From Chryseobacterium sp. PMSZPI (GTDB lineage: Bacteria > Bacteroidota > Bacteroidia > Flavobacteriales > Weeksellaceae): a DNA stretch of 64,000 bases. The notes below the pieces were generated by a model that was not told the DNA's origin, searched no databases, and saw only the letters and a program-made list of their open reading frames with translations. This document shows, one piece after another, positions 25,219 to 32,723 of the stretch. The stretch lies in contig NZ_PIZV01000062.1 of NCBI RefSeq assembly GCF_002835665.1, positions 1 to 64,000 of the forward strand, read 5' to 3'. Numbering within the stretch: position 1 is the stretch's first letter; each line of letters begins with the position of its first letter. Made by a program: the position numbers and the translations under genes.

Positions 25219-27714
25219 TTAATCTACTTTCCAGCTTAATTTTTCTTCTTCTTTATTCCAATCTACATGAATGGTTTGGCCGGATTTCACTTCTTCTCTT
25301 ACAATCATTTTGGAGATTGGCCTTGCCAACTGGGCACGGATCACTCCTGAAATCTGTCTTGCACCATACTTACTGCTGAATCCACCTAATGCAAGGTTTC
25401 TTACTGCATCATCACTGATTTTTAAAGCAATCCCTAATCGGGTTAATGAGGTATGAAGTGATTTCAACTGGATATTAAAAATTCTTTCTGCAATAGATTC
25501 TGTAATCGGTGCAAAAGGAATAATTTCTGTAATCCTTGCCAGGAATTCCGGTCTGAATCTTCCTGAGTTAGACATGATCTGCATCAATGACGAGGATTCC
25601 GGAACTTTACCTTCTTCAAATTGTTTTACGATTTCCTCACTACCGATATTGGAAGTAAACAGGATCAAAGCATTGCTAAAATCTCCTTCTTTTCCGAGTT
25701 TGTCGTGTACTTTCCCTTCATCCATAATTTGCAGGAATACATCAAAAACGGAATGGTGTGCTTTTTCAATCTCATCAAAAAGAACTACGGTATAAGGCTG
25801 TTGCCTGATTTTGTTGACAAGCATTCCTCCTTCTTCGTATCCAACATATCCCGGAGGCGCTCCATATAATAATGCTGCGGAATGTTCTTCTTTAAATTCC
25901 GACATATCAAAACGTACCATTGCTTTTTCATCGTTGAAAAGCAATTCCGCCATAGATTTTGCCAATTCGGTTTTACCGGTTCCTGTAGGTCCTAAAAGGA
26001 AGAACGATCCGATTGGCTGTCCCGGTTTATTTAATCCGCTTCGGTTTTCAACGATAGCGTCAGAAAGAATTTTTAAGGCATGGTCTTGCCCTACGACTCT
26101 GTTTAGTAGAAGGGATTCCATATTCAGAAGTTTTTCTTTCTCCTGAGCCTGGATTTTTCCAATGGGAATATTGGTTTTGGCAGCCATTACGGCAGCCAGT
26201 TCCAATCTGTCTACTTTTTCTCTTTTCTTAGCCGCATGTTGTAGCAATTCAGCATACGTATCTTCAATAATCTTTTGAATCTGATCTACCGGCATTGAGT
26301 TGTCAAGAGCAGGCTGTTCACTCAATGACCCCCACAAAATAGGACTGATCTTATCTCTCAACAGATTGTATGTCCAGATCAGTTCGTCTGCTCTATCTTT
26401 ATTGTCTGCGTATTCTTCTTTTAAAATAGCATCATAGCTCTCTTTCCAACTGCTCAACTCTTTTTCTGAAAGTTCGTCAAGCATTTTGATAGCAGCCATT
26501 GTTCTGTCTAATAAATCAATAGCAGCATCCGGTAATTTTTTACCTTTTGCATATCTTTTTGCCAGACGAACACATTCCGGAAGGGCAGTTTTTTCCACTT
26601 CGATGCCATGGTGTTTTTTATAGCCATCAAGAAGTACGTCAATCATTTTCACACAGGTTTTTTCATCCGGTTCATTAACCGTTAAAACCTCAAAACGACG
26701 ATTGAAAGCTTGTTCCGGCTCTATAATTTTTCTGTATTCTTCCTGTGTGGTTGCTCCGATTACGGTAATTTCCCCTCTGGCCAATTCAGGTTTCAGAAGG
26801 TTGGCTACGTTTCCGATGCTCCCTTTCGGGTCTAAAAGGGTATGAATTTCATCAATGAAAAGAATGGCTTTTTCAATTTTCTTACATTCATTGATTACTT
26901 TTTTCAGGCGGTCTTCAATTTCTCCTTTGTAAGAAGTTCCGGCTAATAATGCTCCGGTGTCCAGTTCTAAAAGGGTTCCGTTTTTAAGCATTTCGGGAAC
27001 ATTTCCTTTTGTGATTTCAATAGCAAAACCTTCTACTAAAGCTGTTTTCCCTACTCCCGGCTCTCCGATGATAATTACATTCGGTTTGCTTCTGCGACAA
27101 AGGATTTCTACCAGCATTCTCAATTCTTTATCTCTACCGATAATGTTTTCAAGGTCTCCTTTTCTCGCTTGTGCCGTTCTATCTACGCAATAACTTTTAA
27201 TGGATGGAAAAGAAGAGTCTGAATATTCTGCTCCGTTGGAGAATAGTGATGAAAAGTCACCGTCATCTGAAACGGTAAACGGAGTATCCTTTCGATATAA
27301 ATTGAAAATTTCGTGCTCCCTCAACGGAAGTGATTTCAATTGTTGCAATGAAAATACAACCTGCGGCTTCACAATAGCCGTTAAAATACAGATAGGTGTA
27401 ATCTCATCCAGACCTAATTTTAAACGAATATCATCCGCCTCTTCTATTAGAGTATCTACAGCATCATCCTGTGCTACCTCATCCGGGAGATGACTTGTTT
27501 TTGGATATTCTTCAATACGAACATCTGCCCACTCGTAAAAATAGCCGGGATCTTTATCTATGCTTTTCAAAAATTCATTAAGCCCAATATCTTTATGCAT
27601 TAAAGCCTGTAAAATATGTGGACCACCATACGTGCCATTATAATTTTCCTTCGCTATCGACTGAGCAATATGAAATAGCTGTTTTACTGTTTCGTTGGTT
27701 ACTAGTACTCCCAT
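25219..27714 (-). CDS. tssH: T6SS sheath-recycling ATPase ClpV/TssH
   Basis: The 831-residue protein has the ClpB/ClpV layout. The Clp N domain spans about 1-150. AAA-1 has Walker A GEPGVGKT (about 222) and Walker B LFIDEIHTLL. A coiled-coil M region is at about 420-480. AAA-2 has Walker A GPTGTGKTE (about 582), Walker B VVLFDEIEKAH and a TSNIGSEEI sensor region. A C-terminal ClpB_D2 small domain ends the protein. The short M region and T6SS setting favour ClpV over ClpB. It disassembles contracted TssB/TssC sheath in the cytoplasm; tssB and tssC are not in this window. Confidence 0.93.
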   Translation of the reverse strand: MGVLVTNETVKQLFHIAQSIAKENYNGTYGGPHILQALMHKDIGLNEFLKSIDKDPGYFYEWADVRIEEYPKTSHLPDEVAQDDAVDTLIEEADDIRLKLGLDEITPICILTAIVKPQVVFSLQQLKSLPLREHEIFNLYRKDTPFTVSDDGDFSSLFSNGAEYSDSSFPSIKSYCVDRTAQARKGDLENIIGRDKELRMLVEILCRRSKPNVIIIGEPGVGKTALVEGFAIEITKGNVPEMLKNGTLLELDTGALLAGTSYKGEIEDRLKKVINECKKIEKAILFIDEIHTLLDPKGSIGNVANLLKPELARGEITVIGATTQEEYRKIIEPEQAFNRRFEVLTVNEPDEKTCVKMIDVLLDGYKKHHGIEVEKTALPECVRLAKRYAKGKKLPDAAIDLLDRTMAAIKMLDELSEKELSSWKESYDAILKEEYADNKDRADELIWTYNLLRDKISPILWGSLSEQPALDNSMPVDQIQKIIEDTYAELLQHAAKKREKVDRLELAAVMAAKTNIPIGKIQAQEKEKLLNMESLLLNRVVGQDHALKILSDAIVENRSGLNKPGQPIGSFFLLGPTGTGKTELAKSMAELLFNDEKAMVRFDMSEFKEEHSAALLYGAPPGYVGYEEGGMLVNKIRQQPYTVVLFDEIEKAHHSVFDVFLQIMDEGKVHDKLGKEGDFSNALILFTSNIGSEEIVKQFEEGKVPESSSLMQIMSNSGRFRPEFLARITEIIPFAPITESIAERIFNIQLKSLHTSLTRLGIALKISDDAVRNLALGGFSSKYGARQISGVIRAQLARPISKMIVREEVKSGQTIHVDWNKEEEKLSWKVD

Positions 27715-28050
27715 TTATAATTCTTCTTATATTAATATTTGCGTTCAGTGTTATTGTTCTTTTCAGACCGATTTGATGTTTTCTGCTTCTAACCTTTTTT
27801 TATTTCATCTGTGATGATTCAGGTATAAAAGCAAATATTTTATTTTGCTAAAATTAATTATTTTATTCTAAATGTGATAAAGATAGTTATTTCTTCTATT
27901 AGAGAGGTAATAATTGGTATTCTATATCTTTTGTTTTTTGTTGAGAAAAAACCGAATTCTCTTAAAACTTTTTTTCATATTTAAATTTATTTTTCAAACC
28001 CAATTCCTAATCTTTAAACACATCCATTTTCAGATAGATAAAAAAAATAA
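27715..28050. other. Gap upstream of clpV, AT-rich
   Basis: This 336-base gap separates clpV from the AT-rich cargo cassette. It must contain the clpV promoter, but no perfect TAnnTTTG box is visible on the minus strand. A short dyad, AGCAAATATTTTATTTTGCT, lies at 27832-27851. No gene seen. Confidence 0.4.
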
Positions 28051-28611
28051 CTAATTAACTGATTTCATTTGTTTACTAGTTATACTTCTTCTGATGATGG
28101 AAAATAGTAAACTTATAATGAAGATTATAACAATAGAAGTATCAAACAATGTTTCGATTGAACTATATTTTTTATTGTAGTAAAAAACTTCTCCTATATG
28201 AAGAAACTCAATTAATACTAGTAAAAATATGCCTATAGCATTTAATATATACATTTTTTTTGAGATGTTTTGTAATAAAAAGTATGTAAGTATTATCACA
28301 AAGAAATTTAAAACTATTAAAAAGGGTATTGACATATTTGTATCTATCTTCAATAGATTATATAGAAGAATAGTCATAATTATGATAGTAAATATATTTT
28401 TTTTTCTTGCTACAAAATAAATTATTAATGTTATTATTAAAATTATACCCCAGTCATAAAGAATAGTTCTTTGAGTCACAGCATAACATTCAGTACTAAC
28501 TTCACATAGATTACCTAATTCAAAAGATGAGTTATAGATGAATCTATATCCGAAAAAACTTATTAATCCAGCAAGGATATATAAAATAAAAAATATTATA
28601 TTTTTTTTCAT
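28051..28611 (-). CDS. Polytopic membrane protein, candidate immunity protein of the second cargo cassette
   Basis: The 186-residue protein has five or six predicted transmembrane helices and a Cys pair in the first external loop (LCEVSTEC). It starts nine bases after the stop of the putative effector gene, the usual effector-immunity spacing. The coding DNA is extremely AT-rich: only 7 of 60 bases at 28381-28440 are G or C. This points to recent acquisition. I do not recognise the family; the immunity role is inferred from position only. Confidence 0.55.
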   Translation of the reverse strand: MKKNIIFFILYILAGLISFFGYRFIYNSSFELGNLCEVSTECYAVTQRTILYDWGIILIITLIIYFVARKKNIFTIIIMTILLYNLLKIDTNMSIPFLIVLNFFVIILTYFLLQNISKKMYILNAIGIFLLVLIEFLHIGEVFYYNKKYSSIETLFDTSIVIIFIISLLFSIIRRSITSKQMKSVN

Positions 28612-28620
28612 AATATTAAA

Positions 28621-29598
28621 TTAACCTTTAGGAAAAATCATTGTATCACAGGGTATGATCATAGTTTTGCCTTTTTGAAATATACACATACAATTAGGAG
28701 GTCCATAAGGTGAACTCCCAGCTATCACATCTCTATAAGCTCCTTGTGGTTGCCATGGATAAATTTCATCAAGTTTTTTTTCTAGTTTTTTGTAAGCTCT
28801 AAAATCATCATCATTTTTAACATAAATATTAACTTTTTCTAATTTATCAGCAACTTTTAAATCTATTCGATCAGATTTATTTCCCCATGTAGCACTATAA
28901 TTACTTCTTTTAAGAAAAGCATAAACTTTAGAATTTAATTTGTCCGCCAATTTTTGTGCTAAACTTTCGCTTTCTCCCCAAGTGAATTTTTCTATATCTG
29001 TATTATTATCAATACTCAGTCCTGTTCTACATGCATAGGACCATATTTCTGAATCTTGAGCAAAGCTATTAGGATCTAAACGAGAATAATTGTTTAAATT
29101 TAATTCATTAGCTTCTGCAGTTTCATTTGAACTTATCTTATTAGTATTTTTGTACAAATCCCAATCAAGCATAAATGTAATTCTACTAGGCATTCCATGA
29201 GAATACATATACAAATTTTTCACTTTATAGATATTACCAAACTCATCTTCTTTTGTTCTGTAGTTTTTCAAAGCATTTGTATAACCAGTATTAATATAAT
29301 TGATAATCTCATTTAAATTAGAAGCTTCTATTATTTTTATATTTTTCTTATAAAATTTTAATGATTTCTCAAATTCTAACTTCATGCTCTGAGAATAGCC
29401 TTGCTTAAAATATATTACAGTTTGAATACTTGACATTTTCACTCTTCTTACTGCTTGAGCCATAAACATTAGTTTATTAACAGGAGCTTTATCATGTACT
29501 TCTGCACCTACTATTATTATATTTTCATTATAATTAACTATATGATTAATACTTGGCCTTCCAGGGGTGTAATTACCTATACTATTTCCTGTTCCCAT
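28621..29598 (-). CDS. Putative T6SS cargo effector with caspase-fold-like His/Cys pattern
   Basis: The protein has 325 residues and no signal peptide. A hydrophobic strand leads to YSHG (His134), and about 55 residues later a second strand, EIWSYACRTG, has Cys190. A helix with SLAQKLADKLNSKVYAFL follows. Strand-HG ... strand-C-x-T-G followed by an amphipathic helix is how clan CD (caspase/gingipain/CHAT-like) cysteine peptidases and DUF4347-like proteins look. The C-terminal 45 residues are Pro/Gly/Cys-rich. It follows VgrG-2 in the operon, with only a 57-codon ORF between, and is followed by a membrane protein gene. Peptidase function is inference. Codon use is far more AT-rich than in the structural genes. 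Confidence 0.55.
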   Translation of the reverse strand: MGTGNSIGNYTPGRPSINHIVNYNENIIIVGAEVHDKAPVNKLMFMAQAVRRVKMSSIQTVIYFKQGYSQSMKLEFEKSLKFYKKNIKIIEASNLNEIINYINTGYTNALKNYRTKEDEFGNIYKVKNLYMYSHGMPSRITFMLDWDLYKNTNKISSNETAEANELNLNNYSRLDPNSFAQDSEIWSYACRTGLSIDNNTDIEKFTWGESESLAQKLADKLNSKVYAFLKRSNYSATWGNKSDRIDLKVADKLEKVNIYVKNDDDFRAYKKLEKKLDEIYPWQPQGAYRDVIAGSSPYGPPNCMCIFQKGKTMIIPCDTMIFPKG

Positions 29599-29755
29599 TT
29601 GAAGATATTTTTTTAGGACTATTTAAAATTAATTTTCCTTCTGTTGCCTCTAACCATTTAGATTTAGAGGTTTCTTCAAGCCTATATTTACAAATAACTG
29701 CCTCTTTATTTGTAGTCTTTATAATCATATTTTTTGAAGTCTTAATAATTGCCAT
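29582..29755 (-). CDS. 57-residue ORF between vgrG-2 and the putative effector; possible N-terminal part of it
   Basis: The ORF starts two bases after the vgrG-2 stop codon region and encodes MAIIKTSKNMIIKTTNKEAV onward, 57 residues. Its end overlaps the effector start by 17 bases. A run of seven A near 29604-29610 lies just before the frame change. Losing one A would join the two frames into one 380-residue protein reading ...NSPKKYLQMGTGN.... It could be a small independent protein, a true frameshift, or a slippage site. No family recognised. Confidence 0.55.
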   Translation of the reverse strand: MAIIKTSKNMIIKTTNKEAVICKYRLEETSKSKWLEATEGKLILNSPKKISSNGNRK

Positions 29756-29757
29756 AA

Positions 29758-31689
29758 TTAAAATAAATTTGATTTTTCACCACTATTCCATTCTATTGTT
29801 TTGGCACTTTGCATTGTCATATTTTCCTGAGTTGTATTAATGTCTATTGAACCTGCAAAAGTTTCTGACCTGTTAGACTGTCTAAGAATAGTATTATCCA
29901 CCATTTCAGTTCGATTATTGGACACTTCCATTCTATTTCCTGTAGCTGTCTCTACAATATCATTACCTGCAGAAATTGTGATATTATTTTCTACTGTTAC
30001 ACTTTGATTGTTCCCTACTGTCGTCATCATATTCTCCCCTACATTAATGTGCATATTTTTACAGGTCAAGGTCATCGTTTCCGGTGCCGTGATATTGATA
30101 TTACTTCCGGTAGTATCCAGATGAATTTCGTTACCACTTTTATCAGTGATAATGATGCTTTCATCTTCCGTGAAAACAATTCTGTGTCCGCTTCTCGTCT
30201 GGATAGATTTTACACGGTTGTTTGCTCCACCGCCAAGGCCTATTCCTCCATGGAACATTCCTCCCATTACAAAAGGGCGGTCGGGATGACTGTGTACAAA
30301 GTTCACCATTACCTGGTCTCCTATTTCCGGAATTGCTACATAGCCTCGGTTTTGGGTAATCTGGTCTGTTCCTCCGGCATCAGGACTCATTACTCTTACG
30401 AAATGGGTCGTATCGTTCATTTGCCAGTCGAATCTTACCTGTACCCTTCCCTGTCCTTCTGGATCTGCATTAGCTATTACTGTGGCAATCTGAGGTTGCG
30501 CGACAGGAACCGTAAATTCAGGTTTCGGCAAAAATCCCGTATCAGCAGCTATGGATTCAAAGCTTCCTGAATAATGGCCAATGGTATCAATTTCATGAAC
30601 GGCTTCAGTGATCATAACTTTCGTAAAATAAGAAGTCTTATTACTGTCCTGCTTTCTCATGTGAATATCTGCCACACATCCGGGATGAAGAAATGGTACC
30701 GTTGTGGAACCGGAAACTGAAAATACACTTACCGCCTCACTTCCCGAACTACTTTTCTGAGAATTCTCCACATCAAGATGGGTAGACGCTTTGATGGGCG
30801 CTACCTGAAGAGCAGGAGTTTTATATATTTTATCATTATGATTGTAGGCTGTTTTTGCGAGATCTCCCAAATGGTTAATCGGAGTTTCACCAGAGGTCAG
30901 CTTTTCATTTTTACTGCTATTATAACCGTAATATTGTGGCTTTGTATGAACTGCCTTTAATTCTACCCTGATATTATCTGCATTGCTGCCATACACCAGC
31001 TTTATAGGCTTATTTTGAGGTGGAAGTTTTCCAAAGTGAAGAACTTCACCATCATAATAAAACTGTTCTCCATAAGCTTCGGCCATTCTTGCAAGATAAT
31101 TATAATGGGTCTCATTGTACTGACTGCTATAAATAATCTGGGAATAATCATTGGTGTCCACCCGGATATCAAAACGTCCTTTATCAATTCCCTGCCTGAT
31201 TACTTCTTCTGCAATAATTCCCATATTAACGGGTTGCCCACCTCCAAAGCTCTGAATATGTGGAGCCCCATCCAAAAGAATTGTAGGGCTGAATCCTGAA
31301 AGAACAATATTTCCCAGGCTCATCTTTTCCTGGCTAAAGCCAACTTTGGTAATAATTCCCACAAAGTTCCTTTCCGGACTATTCTCAATATCTTTATAAG
31401 AAATAATTGCAGTAAGGCGTTTTCCTAAAAATTTATTTGCTTCTTCAAGTGTATGACTTTGTCTGCCTCCCAATGCATCATGTGCCAGTATCAAACTAAA
31501 CTCATGATGATGACTGGCTTTTTGTTTGAGCGTGAAATGTTTATAATATTTGATTATTTTCCCCTCCACTACCAATGACAATTTCACTAAACGATTGATA
31601 CCCGCATGATGATTTTCGGAGATACCATCCGCATTCTGGGAAGGACGAAAGGAGGAACCCTTTGGTGTATTGTGTAATTCGGTTTTCAT
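29758..31689 (-). CDS. tssI: T6SS spike protein VgrG/TssI, copy 2
   Basis: The 643-residue protein is homologous to copy 1 from GINRLVKLSLVVEGK onward through GYVAIPEIGDQVMVNFVHSHPDRPFVMGGMFHGGIGLGGG. It lacks the Lys-rich N-terminal extension, and its C-terminal beta-helix differs: repeats such as NMMTTVGNNQSVTVENNITISAG, and a Ser/Asn/Thr-rich end. It heads the second cargo operon (57-codon ORF, putative caspase-like effector, membrane protein) and lies downstream of hcp copy 3. Differing ends with a shared core are expected if the ends select cargo. Confidence 0.95.
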   Translation of the reverse strand: MKTELHNTPKGSSFRPSQNADGISENHHAGINRLVKLSLVVEGKIIKYYKHFTLKQKASHHHEFSLILAHDALGGRQSHTLEEANKFLGKRLTAIISYKDIENSPERNFVGIITKVGFSQEKMSLGNIVLSGFSPTILLDGAPHIQSFGGGQPVNMGIIAEEVIRQGIDKGRFDIRVDTNDYSQIIYSSQYNETHYNYLARMAEAYGEQFYYDGEVLHFGKLPPQNKPIKLVYGSNADNIRVELKAVHTKPQYYGYNSSKNEKLTSGETPINHLGDLAKTAYNHNDKIYKTPALQVAPIKASTHLDVENSQKSSSGSEAVSVFSVSGSTTVPFLHPGCVADIHMRKQDSNKTSYFTKVMITEAVHEIDTIGHYSGSFESIAADTGFLPKPEFTVPVAQPQIATVIANADPEGQGRVQVRFDWQMNDTTHFVRVMSPDAGGTDQITQNRGYVAIPEIGDQVMVNFVHSHPDRPFVMGGMFHGGIGLGGGANNRVKSIQTRSGHRIVFTEDESIIITDKSGNEIHLDTTGSNINITAPETMTLTCKNMHINVGENMMTTVGNNQSVTVENNITISAGNDIVETATGNRMEVSNNRTEMVDNTILRQSNRSETFAGSIDINTTQENMTMQSAKTIEWNSGEKSNLF

Positions 31690-31796
31690 TTGCTTTGTGT
31701 TTGGTTAACCTTAAAGATACTACTATTTCACGAAATAATGATCGGATAAAACTGATTTACAGTAAGAAACAGTTCAGTATGAATTCTTCTCAGGCC

Positions 31797-31830
31797 AAAA
31801 AAGACCGTCTTTGATAGGGACAGTCTTTTC
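31797..31830 (-). terminator. Terminator of hcp copy 3
   Basis: On the minus strand AAAGACTGTC pairs with GACGGTCTTT (one G-T pair) across a nine-base loop, and a T run follows (complement of 31797-31802). Confidence 0.75.
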
Positions 31831-31858
31831 TTATGAATGTTGATAATGTGTATAAATT

Positions 31859-32266
31859 TTAGCTTGTTGGCCAAATTCCGGCATACTCAGAGTTACCGTA
31901 ATTAATTGTTTCAGCACTTACTACGAAGCTGATCAGCATACTATTGCTATCAATAGCATCGAAATCTACCTGGTGTTGGATTACGTATCCATTATTCCAG
32001 TTTAGTGTGATTAGCGTTCCTTCTTCGTGAGATTTGTTGAATGTAATTTCTCCTACTGTAGGCTTATATTTACCATTCAATAAACTTTCCAGGATATCAG
32101 ATTTTTCAGTAGCTTCTACTGTAACTTTGATCAGTGCATTGGAAGGATCTGATGCTACACGTCCTGATACGTCTGTAGATCTGGATACGCTGTATTTCAT
32201 TTTCAACAGCTTTTGTCCTTCTCCTCCATTGAATTTTAAGATTCCTCTCGAATTTCTTTCTGCCAT
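31859..32266 (-). CDS. tssD: Type VI secretion tube protein Hcp/TssD, copy 3
   Basis: The third 135-residue TssD paralogue. It is distinguished by FNGGEGQ, KMKYSVSR, HQVDFDAIDSN and the C-terminal AGIWPTS. It precedes the VgrG-2 operon, so each VgrG operon has its own upstream hcp, and copy 1 is an extra. Promoter, leader and upstream element are shared with the other copies, suggesting coordinated expression while surface residues diverge. Confidence 0.93.
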   Translation of the reverse strand: MAERNSRGILKFNGGEGQKLLKMKYSVSRSTDVSGRVASDPSNALIKVTVEATEKSDILESLLNGKYKPTVGEITFNKSHEEGTLITLNWNNGYVIQHQVDFDAIDSNSMLISFVVSAETINYGNSEYAGIWPTS

Positions 32267-32317
32267 GATTGTAAATTTTAATCGTTAATAATATTTTGTG
32301 ATTCAGTGATTGTGTAG

Positions 32318-32325
32318 CAAAGATA
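32318..32325 (-). promoter_or_regulatory. -7 promoter box of hcp copy 3
   Basis: TATCTTTG on the minus strand is a perfect TAnnTTTG box, 51 bases before the start codon. Confidence 0.75.
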
Positions 32326-32363
32326 GAGGGTCTTTTTCTCTAAAAAAAACTTTTGAATACAAA

Positions 32364-32422
32364 TCTGAAAAATTGTAGTAGTTCTACGATTTTGTGTCGT
32401 AATTCTACGACAATGGATTTAA
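32364..32422 (-). promoter_or_regulatory. Conserved hcp upstream element (two half-elements), copy 3
   Basis: TCTGAAAAATTGTAGTAGTT, CTACGATTTTGTGTCGTAAT and TCTACGACAATGGATTTAA follow one another. It is almost identical to copy 1 although the flanking DNA differs. The TTGTAG starts 48 bases upstream of the -7 box, as in the other two copies. Confidence 0.7.
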
Positions 32423-32670
32423 CAATATAACCACAACATCCTTTAATAAAGGAATTTACAATATTTAAAAATTCAAACAAAAACAGAAATTTTACACAAA
32501 AAAGAGAAATATAAAGTTTTGGAAGCTATATTGCAAGATTATTGAGTCTGTAATTTTTTTAAAAGTCAGTGTTCGCTTCGCTTGTCAATTTTATCCGATT
32601 TGAAATAAATTTCTTATTAGTTCAATGACCGTGAGTTCATCTATAAAAATCGCATTAACTCCATTAATAG

Positions 32671-32705
32671 AAAAAAGGCAAAAGTAATAGTACTTCTGCC
32701 TTTAA
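32671..32705 (-). terminator. Terminator of the tssR operon
   Basis: On the minus strand AAAGGCAGAAGT pairs with ACTTTTGCCTTT (one mismatch), followed by TTT. It lies about 20 bases past the tssR stop codon. Confidence 0.75.
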
Positions 32706-32723
32706 TATTATAAAAATTAACAA

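Noticed and set aside
30004..30570. 188-codon plus-strand ORF inside vgrG-2
   Set aside because: Antisense shadow of the VgrG core; no independent support.
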